Part shown: piece after piece, positions 54,770 through 62,547 of the stretch
Position numbering within the stretch: position 1 is the stretch's first letter
Layout of the letters: the number at the start of each line of letters is the position of its first letter
Assembly: GCF_008329945.1 (NCBI RefSeq)
Contig: NZ_CP035807.1
Coordinates: 2,728,001-2,792,000, forward strand
DNA from: Thiospirochaeta perfilievii
GTDB lineage: Bacteria; Spirochaetota; Spirochaetia; DSM-2461
Reading direction: 5' to 3'
Length of the DNA: 64,000 bases
Notes under the pieces: model-generated
Told to the model about the DNA's origin: nothing
Database searches by the model: none
What the model saw: only the letters and a program-made list of their open reading frames with translations
Program-made: the position numbers and the translations under genes

Positions 54770-56698
54770 CTAAAAAGATTGAACAGCCCGAACCGGATAA
54801 TTTATGTTCTTAGGGTGGGAGCCCTGACCGCCAGTGACTAATGACTGGACCAACGCCAAGGAATCATTGTTCTCGGACGACGACCAATAGTAAACACCGG
54901 TAAACCCACCAACAGCTGCCTTGTTCAGATAAAGCTTATTTAACTCATCTTTTGACGCTAAATACCAATCATCATAAGTTACTCCATCCTCTACAGTTGA
55001 GTATTCATAACAAAGTCTGGCTGCATAACTTAATACGTTTCCCTGATTATTTACTATTGTTGTTGTATTTCCCTGGCCCGTTCCAAGTGCCGTTCCGGTT
55101 GCCCCGATTGCTATATCATGTTGGTGGGCCCATTGTATTCCAGTACTTAAGTCTGCTGTCGATGCAATAAGTCCGTGGGTTTCACCAGATACATACCCTG
55201 GATCACCAGATTGCAGAAAATATGCAATAATCCCTCCCTGAAATGGCATACCTACATAAGGAGCTCTATACACCACCACTGTCTTTGATAAAGTATTTAC
55301 TGTAACAGTTACATTTTCAGCATTTCCAACAGTAATATTTGAAATAGTTAGTGTTCTTGTAGCTCCTGTTCCAGTTAATGTACTTTTTGTTGCTCCTGTT
55401 AAGGTTATATCATCGACTGTAATTGCACCTGGATCAGTACTAAATGTTAGGGTTAAGCTAGCTGTATCTGTAGTTCCTGATACACCGTCATTTTGTGTTA
55501 CACTGTTAAGAGCAAGCCATTTAGGGTATAAAGTAACATTAGTACTTACCTGAGTAGATGATGTATACTCTGTTCCTCCACCATTAATTGCACTAAACCA
55601 ACCAACAAATACATACCCATCCCTAGTAGGGTTTGTTGGTAATGAAATTGTTCCGTTTGGTGCAATTTCTTGGGATGGAACAGTAGTTTCTTCACTAATA
55701 CTACCTCCATCTAGATTAAACTGCACAAGATAAGGGAAAGTTATAGGTCCTATTACATTACTTGGAGCGGAATCTCCAATACTATTGGAAGCTACTAGTC
55801 TAAAGTAAATTGTTGAACCTCTATTTTGAGTTATTATCATTGTTTGAGTTCCCCCATCGAAATCTATCCTGGGAGAAAAATCATCATTTTCAGAGAATGA
55901 GAAATCTAAACGGAATTTTTTCTCATTATTTGAGTTATCACTCCATGTTAATAAAAGTTTCCCTACATTTAGTTCTGTAGAAGGAGATAGTGTTCCTTGT
56001 AAGTTACTTGGTGCTATAGGTTTTTTATTAAAGTCATCTTCTGTAAGATTAATTGTTGATTTACTTATTAAGCCACACTCTATTTGAACAATATCTGTAT
56101 AGATGCATAAATCCTTATAGTTTTCATCTTGTAGGTATAGTGAAATTTTATATGTTCCCTTATCAAGGGTGTCATTTGTATAGTTAAATGTATTTGTAGC
56201 TATATCAACCTCTTCATCGTATATAATAGATATTGGTTCGGCTATTGTACCAAATCTCAAGTCATATTTTGCAACAGGTATTGTTGTTGGCCAGTTAAAA
56301 GTAATATCAACGGTACCTTTACTTGTAGTGTTACTATTAGTTATTGTAAAACTTAGGGTTACAGGGGAATCTCCAAGGACTTGGTCTGTTAAAGTGTTAC
56401 TACCAAATAAATTATCATCATTTTTAATAGCTTCAAGTTTAAACTCCCAGGTTCCTTTTTCTAGGGTAAGAACCGCTGTGGATAAATTTGTGTAAGTTCC
56501 AAGTAATTCTTCGGTCTCTCCGGTTTTATTTCCATATAATTTATACTCTTTAATATCTGCACTAGGCATAATTGTTCTTGAATTATCTAATGCAATAGTT
56601 ACATTAACTAAGTTGCTTTCTTCAGTTTGGAATAGATTACAACTGAATATCGATATTAATAATAACAATGAAGTTAGTATTTTTGTATGTATCTTCAT
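54770..56698 (-). CDS. Lipoprotein with InlB-type repeat and DUF1566-type C-terminal domain
   Basis: 642 aa. Lipoprotein signal with lipobox IFSC at Cys20. Then beta-rich repeats (~30-220), an FN3-like stretch (~230-320: APSNLQGTLSP, LLLTWSDNSNNEKKF), an InlB/Flg_new B-repeat (~325-395: DGYVFVGWFSA), an Ig-like region, and a C-terminal DUF1566/Lcl-type lectin-like domain (~480-642: GGIIAYFLQ, DDWYLASKDELNKLY, YYWSSSE, VRAVQSF). Surface-anchored, with a probable ligand-binding tip. The last ~35 codons look like a DGR variable region. The upstream gene is a second repeat-rich lipoprotein 13 nt away, probably in the same operon. Confidence 0.8.
   Translation of the reverse strand: MKIHTKILTSLLLLISIFSCNLFQTEESNLVNVTIALDNSRTIMPSADIKEYKLYGNKTGETEELLGTYTNLSTAVLTLEKGTWEFKLEAIKNDDNLFGSNTLTDQVLGDSPVTLSFTITNSNTTSKGTVDITFNWPTTIPVAKYDLRFGTIAEPISIIYDEEVDIATNTFNYTNDTLDKGTYKISLYLQDENYKDLCIYTDIVQIECGLISKSTINLTEDDFNKKPIAPSNLQGTLSPSTELNVGKLLLTWSDNSNNEKKFRLDFSFSENDDFSPRIDFDGGTQTMIITQNRGSTIYFRLVASNSIGDSAPSNVIGPITFPYLVQFNLDGGSISEETTVPSQEIAPNGTISLPTNPTRDGYVFVGWFSAINGGGTEYTSSTQVSTNVTLYPKWLALNSVTQNDGVSGTTDTASLTLTFSTDPGAITVDDITLTGATKSTLTGTGATRTLTISNITVGNAENVTVTVNTLSKTVVVYRAPYVGMPFQGGIIAYFLQSGDPGYVSGETHGLIASTADLSTGIQWAHQHDIAIGATGTALGTGQGNTTTIVNNQGNVLSYAARLCYEYSTVEDGVTYDDWYLASKDELNKLYLNKAAVGGFTGVYYWSSSENNDSLALVQSLVTGGQGSHPKNINYPVRAVQSF
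54776..54889 (-). other. Candidate variable region of a diversity-generating retroelement
   Basis: The last codons of the DUF1566-type domain. The fixed family positions YWSSSE, A, Q, G, Q, K and VRAV keep their usual spacing, while positions between them vary. Most variable codons end in C or T (GTC, ACT, GGC, TCC, CAC, CCT, AAC, AAT, TAT), as expected if AAC/AAT template codons were changed at A. GC content is clearly above the rest of the gene. No reverse transcriptase or template repeat is in the window. Confidence 0.45.
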
Positions 56699-56711
56699 TT
56701 ATTTCTCCCTT

Positions 56712-58475
56712 TTAGTTTGTAATGGTTACTCTGAAATTTTTTGAATAATACTGACCATCAGTATCTTTTATTAACAGTGTGAATAATTGAGTTCCGATAT
56801 CATTTGACGAAACGTTTATACTTATGCTCTTGCCCCAAAACGTTCTTCCATAATAATCTTCATCTCTGTAGTTCCACTTGTAGTCAGAATCATTATCAGA
56901 AAATATTTCTGCAACCGATAGTTCCATAGTGTCTCCAACTTTGTAGGTATCCTGTAGACCGATAATAGTTATGGTTTTGTCTACAGTTCCTTCTATGGTT
57001 ACTCCTACTGTTTGGTTCGGGGAAAATTTAGCATAGAATACTTTGTTTCCTGTGGAACCTTGTGCTATAGATGTAACTACAGAATCAGAGAAGTCATCAG
57101 TGGTGTACCAACCGTTAAAAGTGTAGTTTGTTTTAGTAGGGTTTAGTAAGGTAATTGTATCAGTCTCTACAGTGTAAGTTGCTGGGTTAGCAGCATTAGT
57201 ACCATCATTTAGGTTATAGGTAATAGAGTAGGTTATAGGGGTGAATTTTGCATAGAATACTTTGTTTCCTGTGGAGCCTTGTGCTATAGACGTAACTACA
57301 GAATCAGAGAAGTCATCTGTGGTGTACCAACCGTTAAAAGTGTAGTTTGTTTTAGTAGGGTTTAGTAAGGTAATTGTATCGGTCTCTACAGTGTATGTAG
57401 CTGGGTTAGCAGCATTAGTACCATCATTTAGGTTGTAGGTTATATCGTAGTTTATAGCAGAATACTTAGCAAATAAAGTAGTATCCATAGTTACTACATC
57501 TGTGGAAAAATTCCATTTATTTGTGTAAGAATCTTCTTTGTACCAGTCTATAAAAGTATACCCATCTTTTACAGGTTCAACTGGAGCAGTAATTTTTTCA
57601 TTTTCCTCTTGTGTAATGTCAGAAATTACAGATCCACCATTTGTATTAAATGATACCTTGTATTCATTAGGTGGAAGAATTTCCCATTTTGCAAATAAAG
57701 TTGTATTTTCAGTAACTTTATCAGTAGAAAAATTCCATACGTTAGTTAAACTATCTTCCTTGTACCAATTAATAAAGGAATATCCATCCCTTGTTGGGTT
57801 AGAAGGAGAAGAAATTGTAGAATCTTTTGGAGCTTTTATACTGGAAACATTAGTTCCTTGATTACTATTAAATGTAATAGTAAAGTATTCTATTTTATAC
57901 GATGAACTTGAAACAGAACTATTATTCATTCCATCTTTAATTCCAATAGCCTTAATTGTAATCTCTGCACCATCATTCTTTATTTCTATAGGAGAAGAGT
58001 ATAAAGTTGAGCTACTAGTTGGTTCTTCATTGTTAAGTGTATAATAAATAGAGCAATTCTCAGTTTCTGAAGTTAAAGAAACTGTTATATCAGAGTTGTA
58101 AGTACCCTCAGTAACAGAGAAGGTTATATTCTTTACAGATTCAGCAGCTTCTTCTTTTAAGGTGTAGTTAAAAATTGTCATTGCACTGGAAAGATAACCA
58201 TCCTTAATTGCAATAGATTTAATTGTTAAATCTTTGTCTAAAAGTATTGGACTAGAATAAACAAAGTCATCAACTGTTGGTTCTTCATTATTTAAAGTGT
58301 AATAAATGGTTACCCCATTGGTTTCACAACTTAACGTTATTTCCTTTTGTTCTGAATACTCTCCAGGTTCTAGAGAGGATTTTACACAGGCGATACTTTC
58401 ATCAATATCTGGGTTACAGGATAGAATTAGCAATGATGAAAGGAAAATAAAAATCATTTTAAAATATAGTTTCAT
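56712..58475 (-). CDS. Repeat-rich lipoprotein with CHB_HEX and InlB-type repeats
   Basis: 587 aa. Lipoprotein signal with lipobox LILSC. Two chitobiase/hexosaminidase C-terminal-like repeats (~30-105 and ~115-195; each has IYYTLNNEEPT), then four InlB/Flg_new-type B-repeats (~200-485; DGYSFINWYKEDS, YTFNGWYTTDD). The last two B-repeats are nearly identical at 73 aa each. An Ig-like domain closes the protein. A surface-exposed, extended adhesin-like protein; binding partner unknown. Confidence 0.8.
   Translation of the reverse strand: MKLYFKMIFIFLSSLLILSCNPDIDESIACVKSSLEPGEYSEQKEITLSCETNGVTIYYTLNNEEPTVDDFVYSSPILLDKDLTIKSIAIKDGYLSSAMTIFNYTLKEEAAESVKNITFSVTEGTYNSDITVSLTSETENCSIYYTLNNEEPTSSSTLYSSPIEIKNDGAEITIKAIGIKDGMNNSSVSSSSYKIEYFTITFNSNQGTNVSSIKAPKDSTISSPSNPTRDGYSFINWYKEDSLTNVWNFSTDKVTENTTLFAKWEILPPNEYKVSFNTNGGSVISDITQEENEKITAPVEPVKDGYTFIDWYKEDSYTNKWNFSTDVVTMDTTLFAKYSAINYDITYNLNDGTNAANPATYTVETDTITLLNPTKTNYTFNGWYTTDDFSDSVVTSIAQGSTGNKVFYAKFTPITYSITYNLNDGTNAANPATYTVETDTITLLNPTKTNYTFNGWYTTDDFSDSVVTSIAQGSTGNKVFYAKFSPNQTVGVTIEGTVDKTITIIGLQDTYKVGDTMELSVAEIFSDNDSDYKWNYRDEDYYGRTFWGKSISINVSSNDIGTQLFTLLIKDTDGQYYSKNFRVTITN
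57031..57468 (-). repeat. Tandem 219-bp repeat inside the lipoprotein gene
   Basis: Two in-frame copies of 219 bp (57031-57249 and 57250-57468) encode 73 residues each (NLNDGTNAANPATYT and YTFNGWYTTDDFSDS), nearly identical at the base level except toward the outer ends. This suggests recent duplication and scope for copy-number change. Confidence 0.85.
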
Positions 58476-58647
58476 TATTAACTCCTTTTTTTATTAAAAT
58501 TAAATTAATAATGAAAATTGGGAATCATCTTAAAGTATTAAGCTATAAAAAAAAATAGGATGTTTATAATACTAAAGTATTAATATGGGAGTAAAAAATT
58601 AGGTTATAAATAAAAAAGAGATAACCGTAAAAGATTATCTCTTGTAA

Positions 58648-58839
58648 TAGCAGGGGTAGGACTTGTCTTTCAATCGTCAGCATCCTGCTTCCTTTTTTCA
58701 GACACCTTCGTTCACTGTCGTCGACGTCCTGTCGACTATTCCTCCCTAGGGTCGGCGTTCACTTCGTTTCAAGTCCATAATATACTTTAGTAATTATTTA
58801 TAACAAAAAAAGACAACCTTATTGGATTGTCTTATTAAA
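58648..58839 (-). repeat. Single tRNA-tail repeat downstream of the second tRNA-fMet
   Basis: One copy of the GC-rich block of the repeats at 42131-42712, ending in the same 18-nt tRNA tail (58648-58665) and followed, in minus-strand order, by the same AGAGATAA-type terminator (58617-58645). Next to the tRNA the AT-rich part differs: it carries another terminator, GACAATCC/GGTTGTC plus a T run (58806-58833). The distance from tail to tRNA is 192 bp. The GC block differs from the other locus by several substitutions, mostly at one end. Confidence 0.85.
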
Positions 58840-58912
58840 TAGCAGGGGTAGGACTTGAACCTACGGCCTTTGGGTTATGAGCCCAACGAGCTGCCAACTG
58901 CTCCACCCTGCG
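58840..58912 (-). tRNA. Initiator tRNA-Met (CAU), second copy
   Basis: Identical over all 73 nt to the tRNA at 42713-42785, including the three G-C pairs next to the anticodon loop and the C1/U72 mismatch. Identity continues only 8 bp into the 5' flank (TCGTTTCG), so the direct repeat is about 81 bp. Confidence 0.93.
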
Positions 58913-58926
58913 TCGTTTCGTTAAGT

Positions 58927-58955
58927 AATATACATAAGCCTTGAACTATAGTCAA
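58927..58955 (-). promoter_or_regulatory. Promoter of the second tRNA-fMet gene
   Basis: TTGACT (58950-58955) and TATATT (58927-58932) on the minus strand with a 17-bp spacer. Similar placement to the first tRNA promoter but otherwise unrelated sequence. Confidence 0.7.
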
Positions 58956-58976
58956 TACTCTTTTAGAATATATCCT

Positions 58977-59891
58977 ATGATTAAACGAAATATAATAGAT
59001 GGACAGGAAGTTATTACGCTTTCTGCAGGAAAAAATAGCGTATCTGTAGTAAAGAGCTTAGGTGGAATGATCTACGAGTTAGAATTAGATGGTAAAGATG
59101 TACTCTTTTCAGATAGGCATAGTGAGCTAACAAAAAATGATCTATTTAGAGGGCGCTTGTTATTTCCATTTAACGACAGAATCCCAAAGGGTGAGTACTG
59201 TTTTGACGGAAAAACCCATGCTTTCCCTTTAAATTGTGATGGAAAGGATAGTATCCATGGACTAATTTACAATAGAACAATGGATGAAATTAATACAAAA
59301 GAGGATGAAAACACTACAACATTAACCCTAGAAACAGTAATAGATAACTCCGAATTTAAGGGTTATCCATTTAAAATAGGTCTGAATATTAACTATATCA
59401 TTAGTAATAATGGGTTTAAGATGGATTTCAAAATATTTAATCCAGGGGAGAGCCAGGCTCCCTATGCCTTTGGTTGGCACCCATACTTTACCTTTGGAAA
59501 TGTTATAGATCTAGCTACTCTACAGTTTGACTCCAATGAGTATTACGATGTTGATGAAAATCTATATTATAAGGGGAACCACTATAGTGTTAAAAACACA
59601 GAGTATGACTTTTCAAGCCCTAGGGTAATAGGTGATATGGAATTAGATATTGCTATAAGCCTTAAAGATAGGGGAGAGTTTGTATTAAGTGACTGTTGTA
59701 AAAAAATAGAGGTAAACTTCTCAAAAGATCTCTTTCCTGCACTTCAGTTATTTATACCAGATGATAGGTTATCAATAGCTGTAGAACCTATAACTGGGCC
59801 ATCGGATAGTTTTAACTACCCAGAAGCTGGTCTTAAACTAATAAACCCAGGTGAAGAACACCTAGGTTATGTAGAGGTTAAATTAGGCTGA
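58977..59891 (+). CDS. Aldose 1-epimerase family protein
   Basis: 304 aa from ATG 58977; an in-frame TTG at 58941 lies in the tRNA promoter and is less likely. The catalytic His is in FGWHPYF and the Glu in AVEPITGPSD, with RGRLLFPFNDRI for substrate contacts. It interconverts sugar anomers; the precise sugar is not known. Its end overlaps the end of the convergent HATPase gene. Confidence 0.87.
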   Translation: MIKRNIIDGQEVITLSAGKNSVSVVKSLGGMIYELELDGKDVLFSDRHSELTKNDLFRGRLLFPFNDRIPKGEYCFDGKTHAFPLNCDGKDSIHGLIYNRTMDEINTKEDENTTTLTLETVIDNSEFKGYPFKIGLNINYIISNNGFKMDFKIFNPGESQAPYAFGWHPYFTFGNVIDLATLQFDSNEYYDVDENLYYKGNHYSVKNTEYDFSSPRVIGDMELDIAISLKDRGEFVLSDCCKKIEVNFSKDLFPALQLFIPDDRLSIAVEPITGPSDSFNYPEAGLKLINPGEEHLGYVEVKLG

Positions 59892-60529
59892 AACCTTCTC
59901 TAATGGAAGAGTTAAAACCGCATGGGTCTCATCGGAGGCCCTAAATATTCTTAGTTGATTAGGGTCTAACCCCATCTCCTTTAACATCATAATCATCATT
60001 GCTATACCTAACCCTGCCCCTCTGATGAGTCTGCAAGAAGGGTAAAAGCCTCTGCTACATTATCAAAACCCTTTACTAACTCGAATTTCTCTTTAATTCT
60101 GTTCTCTTCAATCTCAGTTAATGGCACATTGTTTAATATACTTAGATCAATGGATTTATCATTCTTTTTTATTTGGAATTTAATATATAGGCCATGTTCC
60201 TTTTTTGTTTCATGGTATTTATCCATATTGGAAAATGCCTCATCCTTAAAGTTTTCCATTCCCTTATTATAGTGTTCACTATCCTCAATATTTAGCTGCT
60301 TATCCTTAAAATAGCTTCTTTTTGTATTTGCTCTACAAGCATTTCCAGCTAATTCGTGGATACAGTAAGTTAATTGACTAGTTAGATGCTCTAAGTCAGT
60401 CTGTTTTAGATACATCTCTACAATTTCATCAATATAATTTCTCTCTTCTGCGAGATATTTATATATTGTAAGAGTCAACCTTTTTGAGTTATCTATAGCG
60501 TATGTAATATGAGAATTATTTTTATCCAT
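59883..60529 (-). pseudogene. HATPase (anti-sigma/kinase-like) protein, one frameshift
   Basis: The open frame stops at 60008, but the next frame continues the domain to a TAA at 59883 (AGLGIAMMIMMLKEMGLDP, then a THAVLTLPLEKVSA tail). One extra G in the GGGG run at 60017-60020 gives EGAGLGIAMM, the family G-box. The N-box HELAGNACRAN is in the first part. The restored ~215-aa protein looks like an ATP-binding domain of the anti-sigma/sensor kinase superfamily without a kinase His domain. It may be an intact gene with an assembly error. Confidence 0.75.
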
Positions 60530-60611
60530 AACCTATAATATCATAGAATTTTAATACGTAAAATAAAAAATAACCCTTGTTATTCCTACCTTTCAGTATT
60601 AAAGTCTATAT

Positions 60612-62492
60612 ATGAGTAATACGATATCGCAAATTCTTAAAGATTATGCAACAAAATACAAGGATTACCCTTTGCAGTATATAAAAAATAAGCAGGGTGA
60701 ATTTGAAGAAGTATCCTATAGTGAGTTCTATAATAAAACATTGGTTTTAGCAACAGCACTTACTGGATTAAATGTAGTTAAAGGTTCAAAGGTCGGAGTT
60801 ATCTCCGAAAATAGGGGTGAGTGGTTATTAATAGATCAAGCACTAGCTGCACTTAGGGCCGCAAATGTTCCAAGGGGAGTAGATGTTACAAAGGGAGAGT
60901 TAGAGTATATTTTAAACTTTGCCGAATGTGAAACTGTTTTTGTTGAGAATAAAAATCAATTAGATAAAACTATTGAAGTAATAGATAAGCTACCTAATGT
61001 AAAGAACATTATTATAATTGAAGGTGATAAGATTCAGATCCCTGGAAAGAGTTTATATACATTTGATGAACTTTATAATCTAGGTCTTGGTAAGGATTCA
61101 TCCTTTGTTGAAAAGTCCATTGATAGTGGGGAGAAGGATGATTTAGCTACTATAATTTTTACTTCCGGTACTACTGGAGACCCTAAGGGGGTTATGTTAA
61201 GTCAGTATAACTTTGTTCATCAAACTAAACAGATAGACTCAAAAATACATCTTACACCTGGTAAGGATATTTGGTTAACAGTTTTACCTGTTTGGCATAG
61301 TTATGAAAGGGCCATACAGTATATAGCACTAGCTTCAGGTTCAGCATTAGCCTATTCTAAACCTATTGGGTCTGTAATGTTAAAGGATTTTGAAACCCTT
61401 AATCCAACCTGGTTAGCATCTGTTCCCAGAATATGGGATGCCCTTAAAACAGGGATATATAAAAAGGTGAATACAGGCAGTAAGGTATCTAAATCTCTAT
61501 TCCACTTTTTTACTAAAGTCTGTATATACCATAGACATAAGACAGATACTCTATTAGGGCTTAATCCAAGATTTACCCATAGCTCTAAGCTTATAGATAA
61601 GTTATTTGCAATACCAGCATGGGTTGTTTTTGCCCCATTAAATGCCCTTGGTAAAGTCTTAGTTTTAAATAAGATTAAGTCCAAATTTGGAAACAGATTT
61701 GTTGCTGGTATTAGTGGTGGCGGGTCCCTTCCTGCTCATGTTGAAGAGTTTTTTAGTGCAGCAGGTATTCTACTCCTAGAGGGTTATGGATTAACTGAGA
61801 GTGCACCTATAATTGGTTTAAAACATCAGGATAAACCTGTTCGTGGTACAATTGGAACTCCATTTGGTTGTGAGTTTCAAATAAGGGACGAAGAGGGTAA
61901 TATCTTAACTCCAGGACATAAGGGTGTTTTATATGTTCGGGGTGAACAAGTAATGCTTGGTTATCTTAAGCGGGATGATCTTACAAAAATTGCTATTGAT
62001 AAGGACGGTTGGCTAAATACTGGGGATATAGCAATAGAGAGTCTTGATGGTGAATTTAGAATTGTTGGCCGAGAGAAGGATACAATAGTTTTATTAGGTG
62101 GTGAGAACCTTGAACCTGGACCAATAGAGAGAAAACTAGGTGAGTCTATGTATATTCAGACTCCTGTTATTGTTGGTCAGGATAAAAAGTATCTATCTGC
62201 CTTAATAGTTGTTGACATAGATACAATTAAATCCTTTGCTAATGATAATAATATAAGCTACTCCGATGAAGAGGCTCTATGTGAACTTCCTGAGATAAGG
62301 GAGATGATAAATGATGAAATTAATAGACTTGTATCAGTAGAAAATGGCTTTAAAACCTTTGAGAGAATCTATAAGTTTAAACTCTTAACTAAACCCTTTG
62401 AAGTAGGTAAGGAGTTAAGTGGAAAACAGGATTTAAAACGTCATGCTATAGATGAAATTTATAGAGATGAAATAGACGAACTCTTTAAGTAA
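60612..62492 (+). CDS. Long-chain acyl-CoA synthetase (AMP-binding)
   Basis: 626 aa. The P-loop IIFTSGTTGDPKGVM, then LEGYGLTESAPI and TGDIAIESLDGEFRIVGREKD, are the adenylation motifs of FadD-like ligases. The FadD15/long-chain type is suggested by length and by the ~80-residue insert between the P-loop and GYGLTE (HFFTKVCIYH...). It activates fatty acids for lipid use or degradation. A good terminator follows. Confidence 0.9.
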   Translation: MSNTISQILKDYATKYKDYPLQYIKNKQGEFEEVSYSEFYNKTLVLATALTGLNVVKGSKVGVISENRGEWLLIDQALAALRAANVPRGVDVTKGELEYILNFAECETVFVENKNQLDKTIEVIDKLPNVKNIIIIEGDKIQIPGKSLYTFDELYNLGLGKDSSFVEKSIDSGEKDDLATIIFTSGTTGDPKGVMLSQYNFVHQTKQIDSKIHLTPGKDIWLTVLPVWHSYERAIQYIALASGSALAYSKPIGSVMLKDFETLNPTWLASVPRIWDALKTGIYKKVNTGSKVSKSLFHFFTKVCIYHRHKTDTLLGLNPRFTHSSKLIDKLFAIPAWVVFAPLNALGKVLVLNKIKSKFGNRFVAGISGGGSLPAHVEEFFSAAGILLLEGYGLTESAPIIGLKHQDKPVRGTIGTPFGCEFQIRDEEGNILTPGHKGVLYVRGEQVMLGYLKRDDLTKIAIDKDGWLNTGDIAIESLDGEFRIVGREKDTIVLLGGENLEPGPIERKLGESMYIQTPVIVGQDKKYLSALIVVDIDTIKSFANDNNISYSDEEALCELPEIREMINDEINRLVSVENGFKTFERIYKFKLLTKPFEVGKELSGKQDLKRHAIDEIYRDEIDELFK

Positions 62493-62514
62493 CTCTTTAA
62501 ACTTTAAATAATAA

Positions 62515-62545
62515 GAAGGCCTCCTGTTATAATGGAGGCCTTTTA
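62515..62545. terminator. Bidirectional terminator
   Basis: GGCCTCC (62518-62524) and GGAGGCC (62534-62540) with a 9-nt loop; T run on the plus strand and A-rich on the other side. It serves the ligase and the convergent lon gene. Confidence 0.85.
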
Positions 62546-62547
62546 AT

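Noticed and set aside
42786-58839. DGR reverse transcriptase, accessory gene or template repeat within the island
   Set aside because: No frame resembles a reverse transcriptase and no A-rich copy of the candidate variable region is seen; they would have to be elsewhere.
53-60000. Numerous 60-180-codon frames antisense to clear genes (for example 415-957 minus, 6096-6512 plus, 47936-48202 minus and its repeats)
   Set aside because: They mirror strongly supported coding genes, have no family signature, and the repeated ones simply follow the repeated AAA genes.
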